The notes under the pieces: generated by a model | The model's input: the letters and a program-made list of their open reading frames with translations, nothing else | What the model was told of the DNA's origin: nothing | Databases searched by the model: none | In this document: positions 1 through 8,013 of the stretch, one piece after another | Numbering within the stretch: position 1 is the first letter of the stretch | Layout of the letters: the number at the start of each line of letters is the position of its first letter | Made by a program: the position numbers and the translations under genes | NCBI GenBank assembly: GCA_900541575.1 | Contig: UQKO01000008.1 | Location: 1-64,000 of the forward strand | Source of the DNA: an uncultured Prevotella sp. | GTDB lineage: Bacteria > Bacteroidota > Bacteroidia > Bacteroidales > Bacteroidaceae | Length of the DNA: 64,000 nt | Reading direction: 5' to 3'

Positions 1-10
1 CAGTCTATCC

Positions 11-148
11 TATCGGTCTTTATCCATAGAGTCTAACGGTCTTCATCGTTAGCACCTAATGATCTTCATCGTTAGCACCTATCGGTCTTCATCGTTAGAG
101 TACTAAGATTTAGGTCGTAGAAACAGCTTAATCTTCATCGTCAAAACA
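11..148. repeat. Six-unit array with 23-bp period
   Basis: Six consecutive 23-bp windows start at 11, 34, 57, 80, 103 and 126. Units 1-4 are clear copies sharing GGTCTTCATCGTTAG (a TTTATCC variant in unit 1). Unit 5 is degenerate but keeps GAT and TCGT at the same offsets. Unit 6 has ATCTTCATCGT at the same offset as unit 3. Unit 6 includes the stop and last codons of the neighbouring DUF4248 gene. 23 is not a multiple of 3, so this is not a peptide repeat. Function unknown. Confidence 0.75.
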
Positions 149-364
149 ACCTTCCGGAAGGCCTAAATAATCCACGATGAGACGAGTTTCATGAATCGTA
201 AGATTTTGTTTTTTGTCGAACAAAGAGCATTGGGTCAGCTGTTCGTAAAGATCTGTGCATCGCTTAATCATTCCCGTCTGTCGTCTTACCGCATTGCGTG
301 GTTCACAATCAGGAAAATAGAGCATAGCCAGTGAACGGCGAGTATAAGAAGAGTTTAATCTCAT
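128..364 (-). CDS. DUF4248 family small protein
   Basis: A 78-residue protein of unknown function. It has the layout I associate with the Bacteroidales family DUF4248: an N-terminal 'SLAMLYFP' motif (the family pattern is a short SeLAxLYFP), a central stretch beginning 'CTDLYEQL', and a C-terminal 'LIVDYLGLPEG' segment. The family is small, cytosolic and often found near mobile or accessory DNA; no biochemical role is established that I know of. The start is the ATG at 362-364. The 3' end overlaps the last unit of a 23-bp repeat array, so the final acidic residues (DDED) are encoded inside a repeat unit. The next gene on this strand, upstream, is the GHL10 gene ending at 505, with a hairpin repeat between them. 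The family call is from motif memory; I am fairly sure of the family, not of any function. Confidence 0.75.
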   Translation of the reverse strand: MRLNSSYTRRSLAMLYFPDCEPRNAVRRQTGMIKRCTDLYEQLTQCSLFDKKQNLTIHETRLIVDYLGLPEGCFDDED

Positions 365-397
365 ATCTATTATTATTTATTTTTTAATTTATAAATT

Positions 398-488
398 AAG
401 TTTCGGATTTAGAATGGGCGGACTGAATCCGAAAGTAGAATAAGAAATTAAAAAGGCGAGCTAAAAGCCCGCCTATGCTAAATCCGAA
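398..488. repeat. Hairpin repeat with GTTTCGGATTTAG arms
   Basis: The left arm AAGTTTCGGATTTAG (398-412) can pair with CTAAATCCGAA (478-488). It can also pair with CTGAATCCGAAAG (423-435). An inner hairpin, AGGCGAGCT facing AGCCCGCCT, lies at about 454-474. The same outer arm and a similar inner core occur in the element at 25618-25672. The element lies just downstream of the GHL10 gene that ends at 505, so it may also work as its terminator. Confidence 0.6.
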
Positions 489-504
489 TGTTGAGTTATG
501 ACAG

Positions 505-1983
505 CTATTGAAATAGACTGTCCGTTCGTTCGTATGATGAAGTAGGTCTACTCTCATTACCATAGACATCGACTGCCGTCACCACATAGCTGCTATGGCG
601 CAATGCAGGCAAGGCGAGAACGCACTCATAGTGAGTTTCACGCAGATGCGTGGCTAAGAGTCGGTCGCCGAAAAGAGGGTCAATACGATAGACGTTGTAT
701 GTAACGCTTTGCCCGCTATTGTCTATGGAAGGAGCCCATTGTAGCTGGAGATGTAAGCCGTCAACTCTTTGCGTCAGAACGGGGTGTGTGGGCGGAATGC
801 TATCTTGCCAAGTCATGGGCGGAACGAGGGCTTGCTGAGCATAGAAGGAATTTTTCAACCAATCGTAGAGACCTTTCTCATTGGCTAGGAGAAATTTGGT
901 GCGAAAGAAAGCTTGTCCGCCTAGTCCTTCGGCACGAGCTACATTCATCTGCCGACGAATCGTAGTGAGCGGCCAATTCTTTTCGCGAGCATTGAGGAAA
1001 TAAATTCCAAGGCCTGGCACGATGGGGCGACCAGCATCATGCTCTTTCCAGTCAGCGAGGAAGGGATAAAAATGTTTTCCATCGAAATACATCATGGGAA
1101 AGAGCATGTCCATCCATCCTTCACGGAGCCAGCGCTGTGCATCTTGCGAAACGGCATCTCGAGCGTTCCACCCATAAGAAGAATAGCGCGCGAGGTCGGA
1201 ATATTTTCCCACGGGCGAACAGCTCAACTTTATCCACGGACGCACAGCCTTCACAGCATCATGTATCATCTGCACGCAACGGTCGATATTAGACGTGCGC
1301 CACTGACTACGAGACTGCTTATTGCCATACCGACGATAGGTGGCCTCGTCATTGAAAGGAATGGTGGCTTCGGGATAGCGGATATAGTCTAGATGAATGC
1401 CATCTACTTCATAATTCGCTGCAATTTCTTGACAGATACGTGCCAAGTAGTTGGCTGTTTGAGGCACGCCAGGATTCATCATCCACTGATCGCCGCAACG
1501 CTGACAGAGTTCGGGATGTTGCTGAGGAAGCGCACGCTTTCCTAATTGCTTTGCCACCGCCACTTTGCAGATGGGAAAGGCTACTACCCAAGCATGAATT
1601 TCCATGCCACGCTTATGACATTCATCCACAGCAAAGCGGAGCGGATCATAGAGTGGACGTTGACCAGGAGTACCCGTAAAGATGCCATCCCATGGCTCTA
1701 CTGCTGAAGCGTAGGCCGTAGTGGAACGAATACGCGACTGAAAGAGCACTGTGTTAATGCCTGCAGCCTGTAACTTGTCGAGCATGGTGCAGAGTTGCTG
1801 GCGCTGCGCCTCAGCTTGAGTTTCGGTTGTGGCCGGACGATTCGGCCAATCCAAGCCCATCAATGTGGTGAGCCAAGCGGCACGCACTTCATAACGAATG
1901 CTAGGCGAGATGGGCGAATGCTGTTGCCCTCTTACTGTGAGGAAGAATAGTGCCAATATCGACAAAAGGAAAATCCTACGCAT
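505..1983 (-). CDS. GHL10-family secreted glycosidase-like protein
   Basis: A 492-residue protein of the glycosyl hydrolase-like 10 family (PF02638; relatives are B. subtilis YngK and E. coli DigH/YddW, the latter acting on denuded peptidoglycan glycans). Residues 1-19 form a signal peptide ending near 'VRGQQ', so it is exported. The TIM-barrel core starts at 'EVRAAWLTTLMGLDWPN' (about 32-48). Family motifs follow: 'INTVLFQSR', 'CHKRGMEIHAWV', 'VDGIHLDYIRYP' with acidic residues at the strand end, and 'WMDMLFPMMYFD'. After about residue 390 there is a fibronectin-like beta domain ('LQLQWAPSIDNSGQSVTYNVYR'-type strand pattern). The gene follows the TPR gene by 32 bases, so the two are probably one transcript. 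A second member of the family is at 28226-29728. The substrate is not visible from sequence; peptidoglycan is the best guess. Confidence 0.88.
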   Translation of the reverse strand: MRRIFLLSILALFFLTVRGQQHSPISPSIRYEVRAAWLTTLMGLDWPNRPATTETQAEAQRQQLCTMLDKLQAAGINTVLFQSRIRSTTAYASAVEPWDGIFTGTPGQRPLYDPLRFAVDECHKRGMEIHAWVVAFPICKVAVAKQLGKRALPQQHPELCQRCGDQWMMNPGVPQTANYLARICQEIAANYEVDGIHLDYIRYPEATIPFNDEATYRRYGNKQSRSQWRTSNIDRCVQMIHDAVKAVRPWIKLSCSPVGKYSDLARYSSYGWNARDAVSQDAQRWLREGWMDMLFPMMYFDGKHFYPFLADWKEHDAGRPIVPGLGIYFLNAREKNWPLTTIRRQMNVARAEGLGGQAFFRTKFLLANEKGLYDWLKNSFYAQQALVPPMTWQDSIPPTHPVLTQRVDGLHLQLQWAPSIDNSGQSVTYNVYRIDPLFGDRLLATHLRETHYECVLALPALRHSSYVVTAVDVYGNESRPTSSYERTDSLFQ

Positions 1984-2015
1984 ATATTTAATTAGAAGTA
2001 TGAAAGGTCTATATA

Positions 2016-2975
2016 CTATTTCACCTGTTGGAAGAGCGGGTGTAGCATACCTCGAGGTACGCCCAGCTTGAGTGCTTGATTAAGGTCGGCCTTGGCGGCA
2101 TTCTTTTCGCCTAGGCGGATAAGCATCTTTGCACGCTCTATGTAATAGCCACTCTCAGAGGGACAGAGTTGTATGAGTGTATCATAATCGGCTCGAGCCA
2201 TGGCAGGCATATCAAGTTCCGACTCCACCATGGCTCGGGTGGAAAGCGCGTCAATACTCTTGGGATGAGCCGAGACAATGAGGTTGAGCCTATTTAGAGC
2301 CTCCTTAGGCTGACCCATTTTCTGAAGCGAAAGGGCATCAAGAAGTTGTGCATTCTCATTCTGCGGATTCTCGCGCAAGATAGCTTGCAGGTCGGCATGA
2401 GCATCATTGAAGAGGCGAAGCTGATAGCGAGCTGCTGCACGAATGAAGCGAGCTTTCTCAAGAAGTTGAGCGTTCATACCCTCAAGGCCGGGCTTATCAA
2501 GAATCTGCTGCGCATCGTCTATGGCCTCGGCCGAATGCCCCAACTGCAGATTCGCCTCAGCACGAGCTAGGCGAGCATCGAAATAGTTGGGATATTGGCG
2601 AACTATCTCCGTTAGCTTCTTGACCGCTTCCACATTATTACCGCGCGCCATATCCACGAGGCCAAGATTATACTTTATCACGTGATTGCCAGGCGCGGAT
2701 GGACGGAGTTTGAGTGCCTCGCGGAATAAGGTTTCTGCTTCACTGAGCGAATCGGCATGTAGGGCATTGAAGGCTCTGCGCAAATGGTCTACGTACTTCA
2801 CGGAGTCGGCCTGTAGACGTTCGTTCATCTTGTAATCGTCCTTATAATCTTCTACCGTTTTAGAACGGACGCTTCCTCCACGCTTCAGTTCCACGATGGT
2901 CTGCGCACACATTTGCTCACTCCATGCAAAAGAGAGCACTGTCAGGAAGAATACGGATAAGAATCTGGAAAACAT
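2016..2975 (-). CDS. Exported TPR-repeat protein
   Basis: A tetratricopeptide-repeat protein of 319 residues. I start it at the ATG at 2973-2975, because 'MFSRFLSVFFLTVLSFAWSE' is a clean signal peptide. A longer in-frame start at 3053 would put a charged, intergenic-looking segment (LLRRGGERG) in front of it. After the signal there is a basic linker (VELKRGGSVRSK) and then about five or six TPR units from about residue 60 to the end, with usual helix signatures such as 'LFREALKLRPSAP' and 'YFDARLARAEANLQLGHSAEA'. TPR proteins act as scaffolds; this one would sit in the periplasm or on the outer membrane. It is followed after 32 bases by the GHL10 gene, so the pair may act together at the cell wall. 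No enzymatic motif is present. Similar proteins are common in Bacteroidales and mostly uncharacterised. Confidence 0.85.
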   Translation of the reverse strand: MFSRFLSVFFLTVLSFAWSEQMCAQTIVELKRGGSVRSKTVEDYKDDYKMNERLQADSVKYVDHLRRAFNALHADSLSEAETLFREALKLRPSAPGNHVIKYNLGLVDMARGNNVEAVKKLTEIVRQYPNYFDARLARAEANLQLGHSAEAIDDAQQILDKPGLEGMNAQLLEKARFIRAAARYQLRLFNDAHADLQAILRENPQNENAQLLDALSLQKMGQPKEALNRLNLIVSAHPKSIDALSTRAMVESELDMPAMARADYDTLIQLCPSESGYYIERAKMLIRLGEKNAAKADLNQALKLGVPRGMLHPLFQQVK

Positions 2976-3221
2976 GCTTTTTATCTTTGGGAATGAAACA
3001 CCTCTTTCCCCACCCCGACGCAGAAGTGGGGATGAAAGAAAGAGGCTTTTCAATAGTTATTTACTTTTTAGGGCAGGAAAGAATTATGAGAGAACGAGCA
3101 AACAAGCTGACGAATAGGAATGCTCAAAAGGAGACTCAGGGAATCTGAAATTTGGGGCAATGAGTTTCTTATTTTCGTTATTTATTGTCGTTATCATTTT
3201 TAATCCTTATTTGATTGTTTG

Positions 3222-3251
3222 AAATAGCCCACCAATTTGATGGACTATTTT
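3222..3251 (-). terminator. Probable terminator of the DUF1016 gene
   Basis: A 12-bp stem with a 5-base loop lies about 30 bases past the DUF1016 stop. In minus-strand RNA, the two non-Watson-Crick positions are G-U wobbles. In plus-strand RNA they would be A-C mismatches. This supports use on the minus strand. The U-run after it is short. Confidence 0.4.
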
Positions 3252-3281
3252 TCCACAAGTTATAGCAGATGACAAGCTCGC

Positions 3282-4394
3282 TTATTCTTTACTTTCAAGA
3301 GTATATTCCTCGGAGGTTTGCTGCTTTATTTCAAGCAATGTACGTTCATATACTTCTTGTAACTGATAACTTGCTACACCTAATGGTGTGGTGATGCCAC
3401 GCAAAGACCATTCCACAACGGACGAATCTTTATCCTTGCAAAGAAGAATGCCAATACTTGGATTGTCACCTTCACCTCGAAGTAACTCGTCTGCTGCCGA
3501 AACGTAGAAATTGAGTTTACCAATGAATTCTGGCATAAAGTCCACTATTTTCAGTGCTATCACAACATAGCATTTCAGCCGTGTATGATAGAATATCATG
3601 TCGGGAAAGTATGATTTGCCGCTTGGTGTGTCAAGCTCCATCTGTCTTCCTACATAAGCAAATCCTTTGCCTAATTCCAAAAGGAAGCGAGTGATGTTCG
3701 TTGCCAACTTGTTCTCCAAGTCCATTTCGCTGAACTTGCTTGGCAATGAGAAGAAATCCAACTTGTAAGGGTCTTTTATAATCTCTGTTGCCAATTCGTT
3801 TTGAGGTCGTGGTAATGTAACATCAAAGTTATTCAAAGCCTTGCCTGTGTGCTCGTATAGTTGAGCCTTAATCACATGCTCCAATTCCGTGCGGCTCATG
3901 TTGTCTTCAACAACCTTGTTGAGGTAGAACAATGCAGCGTTTATGGTGGCGCATTTGGAAACAATTACTGTTTGATGCCTCCAAGGAACAAATTGCAGTA
4001 AGTCTGGCATTGGGGTTGTTGCATTATCCACCTTTTGTAATTTTGTACCAGCTTGGTACAAAAATTCAATTTGTGAAGAATAAAACAAATACCATTTTCG
4101 TATTTTATAGAGATTAGACCATGAAAATCCCTCAGTTTGTGGAAATTCCGCACGCAAATCAAGGCTTAACCTTTTCATAAAGTTTGCACCCCACTTATAT
4201 TGCTTCTGCTTCTCGCAAATGTCCTCGCCCAAACTCCAATAGAATTTGAGCATTTCCGTATTCACTTTGACAGCAGCTTTGAGCTGTGCAATGTGGAAAC
4301 GTTTCTTTAAGTCAGACAACCACTTCAAATAGTTCTTGTCTGCCATGAAAGAATCGCTATTTACAAACTGCGGTATATTGTTCTTGGCTGTCAT
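3282..4394 (-). CDS. DUF1016/YhcG PDDEXK nuclease-like protein, altered active site
   Basis: A 370-residue protein with the two-part layout of the YhcG family: an N-terminal DUF1016 helical domain (about 25-180, with 'FYWSLGEDI' and 'FSWSNLYKIRKWY') and a C-terminal PDDEXK nuclease domain (about 200-355). YhcG proteins are often found in restriction or defence islands, but their role is not settled. The first acidic residue is present (D265 in 'YFPDMIFYH'). The E-x-K pair is not: the family reads VIELK, but here it is VIALK, so residue 280 is Ala (codon GCA at 3557-3555 by reading the reverse strand) and K282 remains. Loss of this Glu should abolish metal-dependent cleavage. Otherwise the frame is intact, so the protein may keep a DNA-binding or partner role, or be at an early stage of decay. 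It follows remnants of a DUF262 gene. Start: ATG at 4392-4394. Confidence 0.85.
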   Translation of the reverse strand: MTAKNNIPQFVNSDSFMADKNYLKWLSDLKKRFHIAQLKAAVKVNTEMLKFYWSLGEDICEKQKQYKWGANFMKRLSLDLRAEFPQTEGFSWSNLYKIRKWYLFYSSQIEFLYQAGTKLQKVDNATTPMPDLLQFVPWRHQTVIVSKCATINAALFYLNKVVEDNMSRTELEHVIKAQLYEHTGKALNNFDVTLPRPQNELATEIIKDPYKLDFFSLPSKFSEMDLENKLATNITRFLLELGKGFAYVGRQMELDTPSGKSYFPDMIFYHTRLKCYVVIALKIVDFMPEFIGKLNFYVSAADELLRGEGDNPSIGILLCKDKDSSVVEWSLRGITTPLGVASYQLQEVYERTLLEIKQQTSEEYTLESKE

Positions 4395-4399
4395 AACTT

Positions 4400-4501
4400 T
4401 TATTCTTTAACAGGTTCAAGCAACAGCACCAATTCAGACTCGGCTATGTCGCATTTCTCAAACAAGAAGCATAAACAACGAAGTTTACTTCTATTATCCA
4501 T
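4400..4501 (-). CDS. Small ORF or gene tail between DUF262 fragment and DUF1016 gene
   Basis: An ATG at 4499-4501 opens a 33-codon frame that starts MDNRSKLR and ends ELVLLLEPVKE, stopping at 4400-4402. That is 5 bases before the DUF1016 start. Its ATG overlaps the stop of the DUF262 fragment (ATGGATAA). I do not recognise the peptide. It could be a real coupled small gene, the leftover C-terminus of a deleted gene, or the continuation of DUF262 after a frameshift. Confidence 0.25.
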   Translation of the reverse strand: MDNRSKLRCLCFLFEKCDIAESELVLLLEPVKE

Positions 4502-4793
4502 TGAAGTCCACAAGTATTTTTGTAGAGGAGTCTTCTTCATTGAATATCTTATAGTAAGCGATACGGTCATTCTCTATGGGAACTAACTTGATTTTACGCT
4601 CAGAGTTACAGAACTTGGCTTTTAAGAAGACTTCGTATGCTTCGTCTATTTTTGATTCTTTGCTAATCTCAATAGCACCATCTTTCACTGCTTTTATACC
4701 TGCCAACAAAAGAAGTGAAATGATGGTCAAACGCTGTTGACCATCAATCACCAATCTATTGTAGTTGCTATCCGCAGATGATGTCAGCTTTCT
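4494..4793 (-). pseudogene. Truncated DUF262 (GmrSD-type) gene fragment
   Basis: The reading frame carries the DUF262 signature 'NRLVIDGQQRLTIISLLLL' and the following 'KIKLVPIENDRIAYYKIF' segment. Whole proteins of this family are usually several hundred residues long; DUF262 is the N-terminal half of GmrS/GmrD-type modification-dependent restriction enzymes and related defence proteins. Here only about 95 residues remain. The N-terminus is missing: the frame runs back into the stop of maeB at 4795 with no room for the first part of the domain. The C-terminal DUF1524 nuclease part is also absent, with a stop at 4494. The only in-frame start is a TTG at 4754, inside the domain. I read this as a deletion remnant that once belonged with the DUF1016 gene. 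Confidence 0.75.
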
Positions 4794-4794
4794 C

Positions 4795-7077
4795 CTACTT
4801 TTTCTTCTCCATCACAATGGCATCAATCACAGCTACTGCCGTCACATTGACGATATCGTTGACAGAACTTTCGAAGTCGGTAAAGTGGATAGGCTTGTTA
4901 AGTCCCATTTGGATGGGGCCTACCAACTCGCCATCATCAACAAGCGCCTTGACCATCTTGTATGAAGAGTTCGCTGAGGAGAGGTTGGGGAAGATAAGCG
5001 TATTGACATCCTGTCCCTTGAGCTTATTGAAGGGATATTTCTCGTCACGAAGCTCCTTGTCCATAGCAAAATTGAGTTGCATTTCACCATCTACCATGAG
5101 ATCAGGACAAGTCTCGTGCAATCGCTTCACTACGTTCTGAACAATCGCTGCACTGCCATCATTATCAGTACCAAAGTTGGAGTATGAGAGCATGGCTATA
5201 GATGGTGTGCGGTTGAAGAAACGCACGGTATCGGCAGAAAGGCGTGCAATATCGTAGAGAACCTCTTCATTGGGATGACGATTCACCAATGTATCGGCCA
5301 CGAAGAGAATGCCCTTCTTTGTGTTGATTAGGTGCATCGTGCCGAAATGGTTGTAACCCTCACGAACACCGATTACCTCACGCGCCACCTTGAAAGTGTT
5401 GGAATACTTCGTATAAAGTCCGGTGATGAATGCATCGGCTTCACCTGTTTCCACCATCATCATGCCGAAATAGTTACGCTCGTACATCTTATCCTCAGCC
5501 TCTTGCGGTGTATAGCCATGACGTTCCATCTTCTTAGCGAATACTTGTGCATAGCGATGACGACGCTCGTTTTGCGAATCGTTGCGCAGATTGAGTATTT
5601 CTATGCCCTCGAGGTTGAGCTTTAAGTCTTCGGCAATCTTACGTATCTGCACATCATTGCCGAGCAAGATGGGGAAGCAGATGCCCTCTTCCTTAGCACG
5701 CACAGCAGCTTCGAGCATGGTGGGATGAGTGCCTTCGGCAAACACCACACGCTTGGGATTAAGGCGCGCTGTATCGTAAAGATTTTGCGTAAACTTGCTT
5801 TCTTGTCCCATGAGTTCGCGCAGATGCTGACGATATGCTTTCCAATCGGTGATGGGTTTGCGAGCCACACCGCTTTCCATTGCAGCCTTAGCTACGGCCA
5901 TGCTCACTTCTGTGATAAGGCGCGGATCAACGGGCTTAGGAATGAAATATTCAGGACCAAAAGTAAAGTTGCGCACATGATAGGCTCTGTTTACAATGTC
6001 GGGCACCGGACGACGAGCCAAGTCTGCAATGGCTTTTGCGGCAGCCATCTTCATCTCTTCATTGATAGCTGTTGCAGCAGTGTCGAGCGCACCGCGGAAA
6101 ATATAAGGGAACCCAATCACGTTGTTAATCTGATTAGGATAGTCTGTACGTCCTGTACTCATCAGCACATCGGGACGTGCAGCTGTGGCATCTTCGTAAG
6201 AAATTTCTGGCACAGGATTGGCTAGAGCAAAGATAATCGGGCTGCTCGCCATTGAGCGTACCATGTCTTGCGTAAGCACATTGCCCTTTGACAAACCCAC
6301 AAACACATCGGCACCATTCACGGCCTCAGCCAAAGTATGTACATCTGTGCGTGTGGTAGCAAATTCGCGTTTTTGCTCATTAAGGTTGTCGCGATCGGCA
6401 GTAATCACGCCCTTAGAATCGAGCATCACCACATTTTCCTTACGTGCACCGAAGGCACAATAGAGGCGAGTACACGAGATGGCGGCTGCACCAGCTCCGT
6501 TGACCACAATCTTGACATCTTCAATTTTCTTGCCTGCCACCATGAGGGCATTGATTAGTCCCGCTGCCGAGATGATGGCCGTTCCGTGCTGATCATCGTG
6601 CATCACGGGGATATCAAGTTCCTCCTTCAGTCGCTTCTCTATTTCGAAGCATTCAGGAGCTTTAATATCCTCCAAGTTGATACCGCCAAAGGTGGGAGCG
6701 ATAGCCTTTACGGCTGCGATAAACTTATCGGGATCTTTCTCGTTGACTTCGATATCGAAAGCATCTACACCAGCATATATCTTAAACAGGAGGCTCTTGC
6801 CCTCCATCACGGGCTTGCCGCTCATCGCACCAATATCGCCGAGGCCGAGCACGGCAGTACCATTAGAGATTACGGCCACAAGATTGCCCTTATTAGTGTA
6901 ACGATAGGCGTCGTGTGGATTTTTCTGAATTTCTAAACAAGGTTCAGCCACACCTGGCGAATAGGCCAATGAGAGGTCGGTCTGTGTGCGGTAGGGCTTG
7001 GTAGGAACAATTTCAATCTTTCCAGGCTTACCCATTTCATGATAGTGAAGGGCTGCCTCCTTTGTGATTTTTACCAT
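4795..7077 (-). CDS. maeB: NADP-dependent malic enzyme with phosphotransacetylase-like domain
   Basis: A 760-residue protein, the normal length for MaeB. It decarboxylates malate to pyruvate in the cytosol and makes NADPH. The malic enzyme part (about 1-420) shows 'SLAYSPGVAEPCLEI', 'GLGDIGAMSGKPVMEGK', 'PVMHDDQHGTAII' and the nucleotide-binding 'VVNGAGAAAI'. The C-terminal part (about 430-755) is a phosphotransacetylase-type domain ('RVVFAEGTHPTMLEAA', 'MLSYSNFGTD'), which in characterised MaeB proteins binds acetyl-CoA for regulation and is not catalytic. Start: ATG at 7075-7077. Upstream is a 248-base gap; a weak TATTTTTG box lies at 7207-7214 on this strand without a good -33 partner. The stop codon directly abuts the truncated DUF262 fragment, so the 3' side is a recombination junction. 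Confidence 0.95.
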   Translation of the reverse strand: MVKITKEAALHYHEMGKPGKIEIVPTKPYRTQTDLSLAYSPGVAEPCLEIQKNPHDAYRYTNKGNLVAVISNGTAVLGLGDIGAMSGKPVMEGKSLLFKIYAGVDAFDIEVNEKDPDKFIAAVKAIAPTFGGINLEDIKAPECFEIEKRLKEELDIPVMHDDQHGTAIISAAGLINALMVAGKKIEDVKIVVNGAGAAAISCTRLYCAFGARKENVVMLDSKGVITADRDNLNEQKREFATTRTDVHTLAEAVNGADVFVGLSKGNVLTQDMVRSMASSPIIFALANPVPEISYEDATAARPDVLMSTGRTDYPNQINNVIGFPYIFRGALDTAATAINEEMKMAAAKAIADLARRPVPDIVNRAYHVRNFTFGPEYFIPKPVDPRLITEVSMAVAKAAMESGVARKPITDWKAYRQHLRELMGQESKFTQNLYDTARLNPKRVVFAEGTHPTMLEAAVRAKEEGICFPILLGNDVQIRKIAEDLKLNLEGIEILNLRNDSQNERRHRYAQVFAKKMERHGYTPQEAEDKMYERNYFGMMMVETGEADAFITGLYTKYSNTFKVAREVIGVREGYNHFGTMHLINTKKGILFVADTLVNRHPNEEVLYDIARLSADTVRFFNRTPSIAMLSYSNFGTDNDGSAAIVQNVVKRLHETCPDLMVDGEMQLNFAMDKELRDEKYPFNKLKGQDVNTLIFPNLSSANSSYKMVKALVDDGELVGPIQMGLNKPIHFTDFESSVNDIVNVTAVAVIDAIVMEKKK

Positions 7078-7325
7078 TATGTAGTTGTTAAGTTGTTGTG
7101 TATGGCGTTACAATGATTGAGCAAATCCATGCTTTTCACAACGTGAGCAAGACTTACTTCTTTACAAATAGCCGAGTACACTTGGCACTCGGCTACAAAT
7201 GTTTAGCAAAAATACTACTTTTGTTTGTAGTTTGTAAGCAATCTTGCAGTATTTTTTTACCTTCTGACTATTTTTCGTGTCTCGTTGCACAAAGTTTACC
7301 TCTCAGTGCAACATTGTGGTGTGAT

Positions 7326-7811
7326 TTAGAACCGATAAGTAAGTGTAAATCCGATATTACGAAAACCGCGGTCGATGATTGCATCGCCGTGACCTAGATT
7401 TATGGCCACCATGGGACGATAATCAAGTCCCATCGTAAGAGGAACATCTTTGATGGTAAATCCAAAACCAAGTGTACCAACAGGACCAATAAATGCGCCA
7501 TCATAGTCGTCGAAATCATAATGTCCTACGCCACCGCCAAAACCACCCCAAAATTTCCATGTTGCAAAACGTGGGGTCCAGTTGGGCCATTGCTTGATAT
7601 TCCAATTGTATACGGCTTGAAAAGCGAATCCATCACTAAGATTAAACAATCCTGCCGTTACATCGAGGAAGTTGCGCTTACTAAAGTGATATTGATATTC
7701 GAGGTCAATGGTGGAACCGCCTGCGTGAAAACCAAGTGAATGGCGTGTTTTTTGTGCCTGCGCGCTCAGTGCACAGAGCACAAGGGCCAGGGTTAGAATG
7801 ATCTTTTTCAT
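7326..7811 (-). CDS. Small outer-membrane beta-barrel-like protein
   Basis: A 161-residue exported protein of unknown function. I start it at the ATG at 7809-7811, because this gives a standard signal peptide ('MKKIILTLALVLCALSAQAQ'). The ORF extends upstream to 7877, but that segment is not signal-like and would overlap the promoter. The mature part has alternating strand patterns with aromatic residues at strand ends and many Gly ('HSLGFHAGGSTIDLEYQYHF', 'FWGGFGGGVGHYDFDD'). It ends in Phe after 'GFTLTYRF', as outer-membrane barrels do. About eight strands would fit the length. A TACTTTTG -7 box is present at 7847-7854. It is divergent from the flavin reductase gene, with a perfect palindrome in the shared gap. 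Confidence 0.75.
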   Translation of the reverse strand: MKKIILTLALVLCALSAQAQKTRHSLGFHAGGSTIDLEYQYHFSKRNFLDVTAGLFNLSDGFAFQAVYNWNIKQWPNWTPRFATWKFWGGFGGGVGHYDFDDYDGAFIGPVGTLGFGFTIKDVPLTMGLDYRPMVAINLGHGDAIIDRGFRNIGFTLTYRF

Positions 7812-7846
7812 TGCAGCAGAATTTTTAGAGGTTAAAATGATTGCCG

Positions 7847-7854
7847 CAAAAGTA
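7847..7854 (-). promoter_or_regulatory. -7 box TACTTTTG for the beta-barrel gene
   Basis: A match to the Bacteroidota TAnnTTTG -7 element on the minus strand, about 36 bases before the ATG at 7811. A clear TTTG -33 box is not seen at the usual distance. Confidence 0.5.
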
Positions 7855-7902
7855 AGCTTTTTTACTACACACAGCACAAGCTAAATCTTAAAGGGTGCAA
7901 AA

Positions 7903-7918
7903 TATGTTGTACAACATA
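7903..7918. promoter_or_regulatory. 16-bp perfect palindrome, possible operator
   Basis: TATGTTGTACAACATA is a perfect inverted repeat with no spacer. It sits in the gap between the divergent beta-barrel gene (start 7811) and flavin reductase gene (start 8014). It looks like a binding site for a dimeric repressor or activator. No regulator is encoded next to it. Confidence 0.45.
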
Positions 7919-8013
7919 CGCTCACAGACTTCTGCACATACGTACTTCACAAATATTTTGTAAATTCGCTTCCAATAAGTTCCTTTCTAATCACATCAAA
8001 ATACATACGCTGT

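Noticed and set aside
2976..3053. Upstream start for the TPR protein
   Set aside because: The extra 26 residues precede a perfect signal peptide and look like translated intergenic sequence.
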